From Gemmiger gallinarum (GTDB taxonomy: Bacteria; Bacillota; Clostridia; Oscillospirales; Ruminococcaceae): DNA of 64,000 nt. A program made the position numbers and the translations under genes. The DNA is taken from positions 992,001 through 1,056,000 of the forward strand of contig NZ_JADCKC010000001.1 in NCBI RefSeq assembly GCF_014982805.1. The letters run 5' to 3'. The notes below the pieces were generated by a model. That model was not told the DNA's origin. It was given only the letters and a program-made list of their open reading frames with translations, and did not search any database. Below are positions 24,155-32,677 of the stretch, piece by piece. Numbering within the stretch: position 1 is the first letter of the stretch; each line of letters opens with the position of its first letter.

Positions 24155-25804
24155 TCAATCCAGTACGCTAATCAGATCACTAGCTTCGGCCTCACACGCA
24201 AAGTACTCCTGGTATTCAGGGGAGGCAAACCGCAGAACGTTCGTTTCCTCACTGACCAGCAGGCCCATATCCAGCGCCAGCTTGAGGCATTGAAGCGTAT
24301 CCGGCTGCGTATAGCCCAGAGCCATCTTGCATTTGGCCAACTGTTTCTGAGCCTTCAGCATGGAAAATTCATCCTGAAACTGCAGAGCCAGCGCCTGCAA
24401 AAAAACGTTCAGATACTCGATGTTGGGGTCCTTCTTTTCATTTTGCTCCCGTTCCATCAGCAGCTGCACATAGCTGTGCAGCAAATCTTCCGGCACCGTG
24501 TGGGTGCTGACCGCCACATCCACCAACTGTTTGAGTTTGAGGGGCGTATCCAGACTTTCAAAATATGCAGGGTCTTCTTCGGTTTTGTTCAGAATCAGCT
24601 CACGGACAGTTGCATCCGGACAGTTGCGCCGGAAATACTCCTGCCGGGCCTGCATCGTAATGGGGGAAAGATACAGGCGCCGCGCCTGCGGCAGAGTAGG
24701 AATGGTGGCACGGGCCAGCGCACGGTCGGTAAGCAGGATACGGGATGCAGGATACCGGGCAGCCAGAAGTTCCAGCTCCTTGGCGATCTTTTTCTTCAGC
24801 ATCAGATCCAGGATCTCATTGAAACCGTCCAGCAGCAGAAAGATATTGCCGCCGGTCAAAAGTACGGACAGCCTGCTTTCCCCGATGTTCAGCTGACGGG
24901 CAGCGCGGCTCAGTACTGGACGGTCCTCATCGGACAAGTGCCCCAATTCAATCAGTACCGGAATCATTCCCCGGGATTTGCCGGCCAGTTCTTTGGCCAT
25001 GAGATACTCCATCTGTTTCAGGGAGGTACTTTTGCCGGTGCCGGCCTCCCCCAGCAGCTTCAGTAGATGGTCCGATGTCTGGCGGCGCAGACTGTCGATG
25101 GTGAGACCGGTCGTGTTGGCATCGCTGTCTGCATACCAGTGTACATCCAGATAGCCAAACCCCTGCTTGCAAAGCGCATCATAAGCCTGCGTGATTTTGC
25201 GGCAGTAATCTTCCCGATGGAAGGCATCCCACGCATCCCGCTGGTCCCACAGCCGGGCAATGGCATCCCGCTTGGTATAGCACAGGTGCAGCTCGCACAC
25301 CAGCATGCTTGCGGTCACATTCAGCACGTCGTCAGGAGTCAGTACAACGTTCTCCCCGTGGGAAATGGGATTGCGGAAACGATACACCCTATGAAAGTAT
25401 CGCTGATAATAAGGACGATTATCGGAACCATTCTCCAGGAGCTCCTTTAGATTGAGGGAGCTCAGGTTGTCGGTTTCCTCGAAAAGATGGAACGCCTGGG
25501 TATAAAGGGGCCGCAGTGTCCATTCCCGGAAACCGCTGGGCGAGGAGCTGAGTAGCGAAGGCTGTACCAGCTTCAGCAAATCTTTCATAAACCGCTCAAT
25601 GTCGGCAAACTCCCTCAGAAGCAACGGCTTCTGCTGGTCGGTGGCATTGCGCATTCCCTCCATAATCGTGGCAATAGAGCGGTTATTGTCGTCGGTCAGA
25701 TCAAGAAACTGGCTCAATGCCTGCAGCGAGGCTTCCAGCTTGTTTTTCGGATAGATATTTTTAACGCGCTCCTCAATCCACACAACGGTTTCGGAACTCA
25801 GCAT
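24155..25804 (-). CDS. NACHT-domain STAND NTPase with HEPN-like N-terminus
   Basis: A 549-residue signal-transduction NTPase. Residues 1 to ~215 are helical and carry YRFRNPISHGE, where Arg144 and His149 form the R-x4-H motif of HEPN RNases. The NACHT module follows: Walker A GEAGTGKS (252-259), Walker B LLLDGFNE (323-330) and sensor RILLTDRAL. It then has a winged-helix-like region ending in RFASPEYQEYFACE, the conserved end of NACHT modules. The chain stops there, where other STAND proteins carry sensor repeats; these may be supplied by the 975-residue partner, whose start is eight bases past this stop. ATG at 25804 follows GGGGGAAG. NACHT and HEPN proteins are known in bacterial anti-phage defence; this pair's role is inferred. 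Confidence 0.85.
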   Translation of the reverse strand: MLSSETVVWIEERVKNIYPKNKLEASLQALSQFLDLTDDNNRSIATIMEGMRNATDQQKPLLLREFADIERFMKDLLKLVQPSLLSSSPSGFREWTLRPLYTQAFHLFEETDNLSSLNLKELLENGSDNRPYYQRYFHRVYRFRNPISHGENVVLTPDDVLNVTASMLVCELHLCYTKRDAIARLWDQRDAWDAFHREDYCRKITQAYDALCKQGFGYLDVHWYADSDANTTGLTIDSLRRQTSDHLLKLLGEAGTGKSTSLKQMEYLMAKELAGKSRGMIPVLIELGHLSDEDRPVLSRAARQLNIGESRLSVLLTGGNIFLLLDGFNEILDLMLKKKIAKELELLAARYPASRILLTDRALARATIPTLPQARRLYLSPITMQARQEYFRRNCPDATVRELILNKTEEDPAYFESLDTPLKLKQLVDVAVSTHTVPEDLLHSYVQLLMEREQNEKKDPNIEYLNVFLQALALQFQDEFSMLKAQKQLAKCKMALGYTQPDTLQCLKLALDMGLLVSEETNVLRFASPEYQEYFACEAEASDLISVLD

Positions 25805-25837
25805 TTCACTTCCCCCTTTATCGGCATGACATTTTTC

Positions 25838-25867
25838 ATATTATTGCATACTCGCAATCCGAATCAA
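25838..25867 (-). promoter_or_regulatory. Possible promoter of the NACHT operon
   Basis: On the minus strand TTGATT (25862-25867) and TAATAT (25838-25843) are 18 bases apart, 35 bases before the start codon. Confidence 0.5.
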
Positions 25868-26043
25868 ACGACGGGATGCTTCATTCTTCCCCGGGTGCAG
25901 CAGCCTCTGAATGCCTTTTTGCCGAGAGTACCATCCGGCAGCGTTACGCTGTTGTGGGACGACAAATTGGGAAATGGTTTTGAGCAGGAGGGTAAAATTG
26001 TTTGCATTTTATGGGCGGCGCTGTTCGTATCTCATCCTGTTTA

Positions 26044-26052
26044 TGATATAAT
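26044..26052 (+). promoter_or_regulatory. Extended -10 promoter for the transglutaminase-like gene
   Basis: TGATATAAT gives a TGn extension and a perfect -10 box about 80 bases upstream of the ATG; the -35 (TTCGTA) is weak. The rest of the 25805-26131 spacer holds only the divergent NACHT promoter. Confidence 0.6.
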
Positions 26053-26131
26053 GGACAAAATGCGGGCATCCGGATAAGCGGGAAGCCATATACAGCCGTT
26101 CTGTGCAAAGTTTGCGGAGAGGAGTCAGGAT

Positions 26132-27355
26132 ATGCGATATTCCAGAAACTATTACCAGTACGAGGAGCCGCAGCAGGAGCAGAAAATTTCCCCGGCAGTC
26201 TGGGTTTTGATCGGATTGCTGGCGGTGATTCTGGTAGGGGGAATTGCTCTTCTGGTATTGAACGCCCTGCCTTCCGAGGAACCCCCGGAATCTCCGCCGG
26301 AACTTTCCCGCCCCGCTGAGGAAAGCTCGCTTCCCGCTCTGACCGCAACGCCTGTACCTGAATCCACCCCCTCCCCCACCCCGGCGCCGACCCCCACACC
26401 CCAGCCCGCCGGGCCCGATGAGGAACTGTATCAGTTTCTCTATGCTCAGGTTGATGCACTGCAGCAGACGGTGAGCTTTACCGAAGAAGAACTGACCAAA
26501 GAGCAGATCGTGGATGTGATGAATCGGATTCAGCGTCAGCCGGAATTTTTCTGGCTGGACGGCGCCACCTATTACAGAAGCGGGACCGAGTACGAGATCG
26601 AGTTCCACTGGAAATACGACGATCCGAAAAGCTGCCGCCGTGAGGTGGAACAGGTCGCGGCCGAAGCCCTGGACAGCATTCCGTACGGGGCCGGAGATTA
26701 CGAAAAAGCTCTGGCTCTCCACGATTGGCTGTGCGATCATATCGTCTACCAGTACAATCAGGATGGCAGCGATCAGGATCTGTATGGCGCGCTGGTGAAA
26801 GGCAAATGCGTCTGTGCCGGGTACTGCGCGGCCTATGAGTATCTTCTCGGGCAGGTAGGGGTCGAGGCGGAGACCGTGCGCGGAGATGCCGACAACGGTT
26901 CCTGGGTGGAGTCCCACGCATGGACCAAGGTCATTCTGGACGGGGATGTGTACTATACCGATGTAACCTGGGACGACCAGGCGGATCATCCCGACGGTCA
27001 CACCTACGCCTGGTTTGCCACAACCAGTGCGTTTATGGAAAAGACCCATTTTGCCAATCCGGAGCAGGGAGCAGAAATGACGCCAAGCACTGCCGTAGCG
27101 TGCAATTACTACTATCGCAACGGCTGGGTGCTGGAACAGTACGACACCGAAGATCTGATCCAGATTTTTTCCGATCAGGAAAGCGACTGCCTCACCGTGC
27201 TTGCCGCCGATGAGGAAACCTACCAGCAGCTGCTAGCGCTGTTCCATGACACCTCGGACACTTTGGCTGTGCTGGAGGAGTCGGGGCATCCCGCAAACCA
27301 GTACACCTACTACATGACGGACGGGGCATGGTCCCTGGATATCTTCCCGGCATAA
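26132..27355 (+). CDS. Membrane-anchored transglutaminase-like protein
   Basis: A 407-residue protein with a short cytoplasmic tail, one membrane helix (about residues 22-44) and a Pro/Thr/Ser-rich stalk (PESTPSPTPAPTPTP). Outside the membrane is a transglutaminase-like (cysteine protease fold) domain. The catalytic triad is visible as CVCAGYCAAY (Cys), ESHAWTKV (His) and YYTDVTWDD (Asp), in the usual order. The protein should act at the cell surface on peptide or wall amide bonds; the substrate is unknown. The ATG at 26132 follows GGAGAGGAGT. It diverges from the NACHT operon and is a single-gene unit with its own promoter and terminator. Confidence 0.88.
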   Translation: MRYSRNYYQYEEPQQEQKISPAVWVLIGLLAVILVGGIALLVLNALPSEEPPESPPELSRPAEESSLPALTATPVPESTPSPTPAPTPTPQPAGPDEELYQFLYAQVDALQQTVSFTEEELTKEQIVDVMNRIQRQPEFFWLDGATYYRSGTEYEIEFHWKYDDPKSCRREVEQVAAEALDSIPYGAGDYEKALALHDWLCDHIVYQYNQDGSDQDLYGALVKGKCVCAGYCAAYEYLLGQVGVEAETVRGDADNGSWVESHAWTKVILDGDVYYTDVTWDDQADHPDGHTYAWFATTSAFMEKTHFANPEQGAEMTPSTAVACNYYYRNGWVLEQYDTEDLIQIFSDQESDCLTVLAADEETYQQLLALFHDTSDTLAVLEESGHPANQYTYYMTDGAWSLDIFPA

Positions 27356-27360
27356 CAGGC

Positions 27361-27405
27361 AAAAACCAGTGCGCTGAAGCGAGACTTCGGCGCACTGGTT
27401 TTTTG
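27361..27405 (+). terminator. Terminator after the transglutaminase-like gene
   Basis: AAAAACCAGTGCGC pairs with GCGCACTGGTTTTTT around a short inner hairpin. Confidence 0.9.
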
Positions 27406-27427
27406 CGTCGTACCAGGGAATGCAATG

Positions 27428-27456
27428 TTGACGCAGTGCATGGGGTGGAGTATTCT
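27428..27456 (+). promoter_or_regulatory. Promoter for the FAD-rhodanese-sulfite reductase fusion gene
   Basis: TTGACG (27428-27433) and TATTCT (27451-27456) are 17 bases apart. The resulting ~160-base leader contains a stem GGGCGGTGCT/AGCACCGCCC without a T-run. Confidence 0.6.
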
Positions 27457-27619
27457 TTTAATAGAAAGTTTGCCCCAGGCAGGGGGCAGAAACAAGCCGC
27501 AAAACGGGCGGTGCTGCGCCAGTCCCGGCATTTCCATTCTGAGCACCGCCCGGCATGGCAAAAAACCGGTTTGGCAAAATATGTCCGCCTTGCGGGCATC
27601 TGAAACGGAGGCAGCAGAT

Positions 27620-30190
27620 ATGAAAATTCTTGTGATCGGCGGCGTTGCCGCAGGCACCAAGGCGGCGGCCAAGCTCAAGCGTGAGCAGCCGGATGCCGAG
27701 GTGGTTCTTTACAGCAAGGGCCGGGACATTTCCTATGCGGGATGCGGCCTGCCCTATTATGTGGGCGGTGAGATTCCCACCCGGGAGGACCTGATCGTCA
27801 ACACGCCCCAGAAGTATGCGGGCCTGACCGGGGTGCAGGTCTTTACCGGACAGGAGGCGGTCAAGCTGGATGCCGCAGCCAAAACGGTGGCGCTGCGGGA
27901 TGTGGATACCGGCGCCGAGACCACCCAGGATTATGACAAGATCATTCTGGCGGTGGGCGCCGAGCCCTTTGTTCCCAATGTGCCCGGCACCAAACTTTCC
28001 GGCGTTTTCTGCATGCGCACCCCGGACGATGCCATCGCCGTCCGGGACTGGGCGGACAAGAATGGCTGCCGCCGTGCCGTTGTGGTGGGCGGCGGCTTCA
28101 TCGGCCTGGAAGTGGCCGAAAACCTCATGGCCAAGGGCCTGTCGGTCACGGTAGTGGATATGGCGTCCCAGCTCATGCCCAACATCTTTGACCCCGAAAT
28201 GGCAAACTACGTCAAGCGTCAGCTGCAGGCCAAGGGCATGCGGATCCTGACCGGCACCGCCCTCCAGGGCATCACCGGAACCGATACGGCAGACGGCATC
28301 GCCACCGACTCGGGCAGCATCCCGGCAGACCTGGTGGTGCTGGCCATCGGCATCCGCCCGGCCACCGGCTTCCTGGCGGACAGCGGGCTGGACATGTTCA
28401 AAGGCACCATCCGGGTGGACAACAAACAGCAGACCAACCTGCCCGATGTCTACGCCGTGGGCGACTGCGCCATGGTATTTAATGCCATCACCGGCAAACC
28501 CCAATGGTCGGCCATGGGCTCCACCGCCAACCTGACCGGCCGCTGCCTGGCCCGCAACCTTTCCGGCCATGAATCCCTCTACGGCGGCTGCCTGGGCACC
28601 GGCGTCGTCCGTCTTATGGAAGGCCTCAATGCCGGCCGCACCGGCCTGACCGAAGCCCAGGCCAAGGACGCGGGCTTTGACCCCGTCACCGTGGTCTGCG
28701 TCACCGACGACAAGGCACACTATTATCCCGGTGCCGGGGCGTTTATCACCAAGCTCATTGCCGACCGGGCCAGCCACAAGCTGCTGGGCATCCAGGTGCT
28801 GGGCGCCGGGGCCGTGGACAAGATGGTGGACATTGCCGTGACCGGCATCTCCATGGGGGCCACCCTCGAGACCTTCAATACCCTGGACTTTGCCTATGCA
28901 CCGCCCTTCTCCACCGCCATCCATCCCTTTGTCCAGGCCTGCTACATTCTGGAAAACAAACTGTCCGGCGCCTTCGAGACCTTTACCCCGGCGGAATATG
29001 CCGCGGGCGCGGCTGCCGGTTATCAGGTCATCGACGTACAGCCGCAGGCGTCCATTCCCGGCGCCCGGTGGGTCAATCTGGCCGGCGTCCACGGCCCCAT
29101 TGACGGTCTGGCCCCCGATGCCAAGCTGCTTCTGGTCTGTGCCCGGGGCAAGCGCGGCTACTTCCTGCAGAACCGCCTGAAAGCCTTCGGCTACACCAAC
29201 ACCCGCGTGCTGGAAGGCGGCGTGACCTTCAATCAGGTCAAGGTGGAGTTCCAGGGCAAGATCCCGCCGGAAGAGATCAAGCGGGTCAAGGGTCTGGGCT
29301 GTCTGCAGGACAAGCGCTATCCCGACCGCTTCAATGTCCGCGTCATCACCCGCAACGGCAAGATCACCAATGAGGAACAGCGTGCCATTGCCGAAGCCGC
29401 CAAGCATTACGGTTCCGGTGAGGTCACCATGACCACCCGTCTGACGCTGGAGATTCAGTGCGTGCCCTACGACAAGCTGGACGAGCTGCGGGAATTCCTG
29501 GCCCAGGCGGGGCTGCAGACCGGCGGCACCGGCTCTCTGGTGCGTCCGGTGGTTTCCTGCAAGGGTACCACCTGCCAGTACGGCCTGCTGGACTCCTTCG
29601 GCCTGAGCGAAAAGCTCCATGAGCGCTTCTATCTGGGCTACCACAATGTCACCCTGCCCCACAAATTCAAGATCGCCGTGGGCGGCTGCCCCAACAACTG
29701 CGTCAAGCCCGACCTGAACGACCTGGGCATTGTGGGACAGCGGGTCCCCATGATCGATTCCGCCAAGTGCCGCGGCTGCAAGGTCTGCCAGGTGGAGGCA
29801 AACTGCCCCATCCATGTGGCCAGGCTGGAAAACGGCACCCTCCACATCGATCCCAACGCCTGCAATCACTGCGGACGCTGCAAGGGCAAGTGCCCCTTCG
29901 GTGTGACAGAGGAGTTCATGGACGGCTACAAGATCTATCTGGGCGGCCGCTGGGGCAAGAAGATTGCCCATGGTCACCCCATGGACAAGATCTTCACCTC
30001 CGAGGAGGAAGTACTGGATATCGTCGAGCGCGCTATCCTCTTCTTCCGGGATGAGGGCATTACCGGCGAGCGTTTTGCCGACACCATCGACCGTCTGGGC
30101 TTTGACTATGTACAGAACAAGCTGATGACAGCCGCCGTGGACAAGTCCGCTGTCCTGAAGAAAAACGTGGTAGGCGGCGCCAGCTGCTGA
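27620..30190 (+). CDS. CoA-disulfide reductase / rhodanese / siroheme reductase / ferredoxin fusion protein
   Basis: An 856-residue multidomain redox enzyme. Residues 1 to ~445 form an FAD- and NAD(P)H-dependent disulfide reductase (GGVAAGTKAA loop; single redox Cys42 in YAGCGLPYY as in CoA-disulfide reductase). A short rhodanese domain follows with LLVCARGKRGY. From ~550 the chain resembles sulfite/nitrite reductase halves: the siroheme-[4Fe-4S] cysteines lie in SCKGTTC (Cys647, Cys652) and GGCPNNC (Cys690, Cys694). It ends with two [4Fe-4S] ferredoxin motifs, CRGCKVC (from Cys717) and CNHCGRCKGKCP. It could channel electrons from NAD(P)H to sulfur carried as persulfide or sulfite. The ATG at 27620 follows GGAGGCAGC. 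Single-gene operon. Confidence 0.88.
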   Translation: MKILVIGGVAAGTKAAAKLKREQPDAEVVLYSKGRDISYAGCGLPYYVGGEIPTREDLIVNTPQKYAGLTGVQVFTGQEAVKLDAAAKTVALRDVDTGAETTQDYDKIILAVGAEPFVPNVPGTKLSGVFCMRTPDDAIAVRDWADKNGCRRAVVVGGGFIGLEVAENLMAKGLSVTVVDMASQLMPNIFDPEMANYVKRQLQAKGMRILTGTALQGITGTDTADGIATDSGSIPADLVVLAIGIRPATGFLADSGLDMFKGTIRVDNKQQTNLPDVYAVGDCAMVFNAITGKPQWSAMGSTANLTGRCLARNLSGHESLYGGCLGTGVVRLMEGLNAGRTGLTEAQAKDAGFDPVTVVCVTDDKAHYYPGAGAFITKLIADRASHKLLGIQVLGAGAVDKMVDIAVTGISMGATLETFNTLDFAYAPPFSTAIHPFVQACYILENKLSGAFETFTPAEYAAGAAAGYQVIDVQPQASIPGARWVNLAGVHGPIDGLAPDAKLLLVCARGKRGYFLQNRLKAFGYTNTRVLEGGVTFNQVKVEFQGKIPPEEIKRVKGLGCLQDKRYPDRFNVRVITRNGKITNEEQRAIAEAAKHYGSGEVTMTTRLTLEIQCVPYDKLDELREFLAQAGLQTGGTGSLVRPVVSCKGTTCQYGLLDSFGLSEKLHERFYLGYHNVTLPHKFKIAVGGCPNNCVKPDLNDLGIVGQRVPMIDSAKCRGCKVCQVEANCPIHVARLENGTLHIDPNACNHCGRCKGKCPFGVTEEFMDGYKIYLGGRWGKKIAHGHPMDKIFTSEEEVLDIVERAILFFRDEGITGERFADTIDRLGFDYVQNKLMTAAVDKSAVLKKNVVGGASC

Positions 30191-30401
30191 GCGGGTGTCT
30201 CTCATTCACCGGCTCTGCCGGAAAAATTGAGAGCACTTTCCGCCAACGCATATCTGTTGATGCTTCCTGCTATTGGCTTGTTTGCGGCAAGGAGCCGGAT
30301 TGATTTTTAGAGAGCCGGAAGACAGAAATGCTGTATACCCAGAAGCCGATCCCGGTACAGGGGAACGTTCTTTGAGCAGATAACGACCAGCGGCATCATG
30401 T

Positions 30402-30446
30402 CAGCAGCACGTCGAAGCCAATGCTTCGGCGTGCTGCTTTTTGCTG
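30402..30446 (+). terminator. Intrinsic terminator in the spacer after the fusion gene
   Basis: AGCAGCACGTCGAAGC pairs with GCTTCGGCGTGCTGCT around CAAT and is followed by TTTTGCTGTCTTTT. It lies about 210 bases past the stop codon, so the transcript has a long tail. Confidence 0.8.
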
Positions 30447-30704
30447 TCTTTTCCCCTGCCTCTGCCGTCTCTGTAACGGACTTTCAAGAAAGTGCCGCGC
30501 TGTACACGGTTCCATAAAAAAGAAGTCCCCAAACGCTGTCTGCAAAGCATGGCCGCTCTTGCAGCGCCTCCGTTCTGCCTGCCGCCCGCGCTTTTCCCCG
30601 TTCCATTTGTATTATTTTTATGATGATATGTATTAGCATTCCAGCCTGCTTTGTCTGTTTTCTCCAGGCTCAGGGAATTTACTTGAAATACCGCTTTATC
30701 TCCT

Positions 30705-30716
30705 GGTAATATTACC
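30705..30716. promoter_or_regulatory. Perfect 12-bp palindrome, possible operator
   Basis: GGTAATATTACC lies about 75 bases upstream of the -35 box at 30792. A role as binding site for the neighbouring GntR regulator is only a guess. Confidence 0.3.
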
Positions 30717-30791
30717 TCTCGGTTCTCTTTGAATGTAAAAAATACACAAACACGCTGGCACATATTTGTATTTTATTATTTTATTAAAATA

Positions 30792-30820
30792 TTCACAAAC
30801 TGAGATTTATTTGTTATTAT
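30792..30820 (+). promoter_or_regulatory. Strong promoter with a ~270-base leader before the DUF3604 gene
   Basis: TTCACA (30792-30797) and TATTAT (30815-30820) are spaced by 17 bases. The first plausible start codon is at 31100, leaving a long GC-rich untranslated leader. Confidence 0.7.
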
Positions 30821-31099
30821 ATTTACGCAGGGTCCCCCTATGCCGGCGTAAAATCTCTTGTGCACTGTAAAAGGCAGTGTCAATGGCATTGCAGGGGGAA
30901 TTCCGTTGCCAACCTTTCCCGGGGCTGCTTTCCGTCGGGCAGGAGGCAGCACCAAAGCCCCGATGCCTCAGGATGCCTTCCGGTTCGGGAACCATCTCTT
31001 CCCCGCCGGGGGCTGAAACACAGTCAAGTTTATTTTTCCCTACACCTGACACAATTCCTATCATCAAAGACCGCCCATTGGCGGCAGAACGGAGAAGTC

Positions 31100-32626
31100 A
31101 TGCAATATCATCAGTTTTGGGCAGACATGCACAGCAACATTCACCATTATCAGATGGATCAACTGATGCAATGGTATGAGCACGCCAAGGCCGTCATGGA
31201 CTTCTGGCCCGTCGCCTATTATCCCTTTGCCATCCGCACAACTCCCTCCGGTGCGGCGCTGGAGGATCTGATCTCTCCGGACGACTACCGCGCCGACTGG
31301 GAACTGGTCCGCAACCTTGCTGCCCACGCCGAACAGGAGGGCTGGCCTTTCTTCATGGGCTACGAGTGGCAGGGCGACGGTTCGGACGGTGACCACAACG
31401 TCTTTTATCTGCACAACGACGGGGAGATCCTCCTGCCGAGAAAGTACCTGACCCTGCGGGATGCCCTGGCCGGTCACGAGGCCATCGCCGTTCCCCATCA
31501 CGTGGCCTACAAGCCGGGCAGCCGGGGCAAAAACTGGAGCACCCACGACGAGAAGTTCTCCCCCATCGCCGAAATCTATTCCAGCCACGGTTCCAGCGAA
31601 AATGACGACGGCCCTATCCCCATGGAACGGCATGACCACATGGGGCCCCGTATCACGGGCACCTGTTATGAATCCGGTGCCGCCATGGGCTACCACATCA
31701 GCGTCATCGCTTCGGGAGACAACCACACGGTTCCCGGGGAGGCCGACCACGGCATGATGTGTGCTCTGGCGGAAAACGGCAGCAAGGAATCCATCTGGAA
31801 GGCTCTTCGCAGCGGGCGCACCTACGGTGTGAGCCGCAGCCGTATCGGGCTGGACTTTACCATCGGCGGAAAAGCCATGGGTGAGATCGCCCCCGCCGGC
31901 CCTCAGGCGCTTGCCATTGAGGTCACCGGCACCAACGCCATTGACCGCATTGAGCTGCTGCGGGATCAAATCCCCGAAAAGACCTATGTGCATTCGGGCA
32001 GCTGGGAACGCACCGCCCTGCCCGGTCGCTTCCGCTTCAAGTTTGAGGTGGAGTTCGGCTGGGGGCCGGATCTCAAAGCCTTCCCCGGCAACAAGACCAA
32101 GACCTGGACAGGCAGCCTGCAGGTCCCCTGTACCCTGCTGACGGTGGAAAAGATCTGGAACAGTTTCGGCCAGCAACTTAACCACTGTGACAGCAAAGGC
32201 TGTGAATTCACCCTCACGACCCACCAGACCTCCGAGACCGGCAAATGGATGGGCAGCAGCCCCACCCGCCGGGAGGGCTTCATCTTTGAAGTGGAGGGCA
32301 CAATAGACGATGTGCTCGACTTGACGGTCAACGGCAAATCCTATCCCCTGGCTGTGCGCGATCTTTTGCTGGGCACCCGTGTCTTTTCCGAGTATGAGGA
32401 AGCGGAAGCCATGGTATATGCGCGCTATCCCGATGCCCATCACTATCGTGACGATCTGATCTGGCACAGCGCCTTCAAGTTCCGCGTCAAACGGGCTGCG
32501 CCGGAAATTGCTTATCGGGTCAGCATCCACGAAATGCTGGATCTGATGCCCGGCAGCAGCTACCGCCTGCGTGTCTGGCAGAAAAACGGCGACATTGCCT
32601 GGAGCAGCCCTGTCTACTGCGAATGA
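31100..32626 (+). CDS. DUF3604 / PHP-like metal-dependent phosphoesterase family protein
   Basis: A 508-residue soluble protein. The N-terminal half matches DUF3604, a relative of PHP-type metallophosphoesterases. Metal-ligand-like motifs in order are FWADMHSNIHH, GYEWQGDGSDGDHN, IAVPHHVAY, IYSSHGSSE and IASGDNHTVPG. The C-terminal half is beta-rich and unrecognised. There is no signal peptide, so it acts in the cytoplasm. The ATG at 31100 follows CGGAGAAG. It converges on a GntR/UTRA regulator across a shared terminator; regulation by that protein is plausible. The substrate is unknown. Confidence 0.8.
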   Translation: MQYHQFWADMHSNIHHYQMDQLMQWYEHAKAVMDFWPVAYYPFAIRTTPSGAALEDLISPDDYRADWELVRNLAAHAEQEGWPFFMGYEWQGDGSDGDHNVFYLHNDGEILLPRKYLTLRDALAGHEAIAVPHHVAYKPGSRGKNWSTHDEKFSPIAEIYSSHGSSENDDGPIPMERHDHMGPRITGTCYESGAAMGYHISVIASGDNHTVPGEADHGMMCALAENGSKESIWKALRSGRTYGVSRSRIGLDFTIGGKAMGEIAPAGPQALAIEVTGTNAIDRIELLRDQIPEKTYVHSGSWERTALPGRFRFKFEVEFGWGPDLKAFPGNKTKTWTGSLQVPCTLLTVEKIWNSFGQQLNHCDSKGCEFTLTTHQTSETGKWMGSSPTRREGFIFEVEGTIDDVLDLTVNGKSYPLAVRDLLLGTRVFSEYEEAEAMVYARYPDAHHYRDDLIWHSAFKFRVKRAAPEIAYRVSIHEMLDLMPGSSYRLRVWQKNGDIAWSSPVYCE

Positions 32627-32635
32627 CCCAAAAGA

Positions 32636-32677
32636 GCCCGTCCGCTCCCCCCAAGGGGGAAGCGGACGGGCCTTTTT
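32636..32677. terminator. Bidirectional terminator between the DUF3604 gene and the gntR gene
   Basis: An 11-bp stem GCCCGTCCGCT/AGCGGACGGGC with an inner CCCCC/GGGGG pairing is followed by TTTTT. It touches the stop codon of the convergent regulator gene. Confidence 0.85.

Larger units (their letters stand above)
30191..30791. other. Gene-free spacer downstream of the fusion gene
   Basis: Apart from the terminator at 30402 and a palindrome at 30705, no supportable feature is visible. A 120-codon minus-strand frame here has no ribosome site and non-protein-like composition. Confidence 0.4.

Noticed and set aside
24155-25804. Calling the NACHT gene an Avs-type defence protein
   Set aside because: Avs proteins carry a long C-terminal sensor and an N-terminal effector on one chain; here the chain ends after the winged-helix region, so only a NACHT call with a split partner is supported.
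27458-30205. A 915-codon open frame antisense to the redox fusion gene, and similar long antisense frames opposite the GH3, RND and GLUG-protein genes
   Set aside because: They mirror strongly GC-biased third codon positions, have no ribosome sites and no protein-like motifs, while the sense strands carry clear domains.
30401-30763. A 120-codon minus-strand frame after the fusion gene
   Set aside because: It reads through a terminator hairpin and has no ribosome site or sensible composition.
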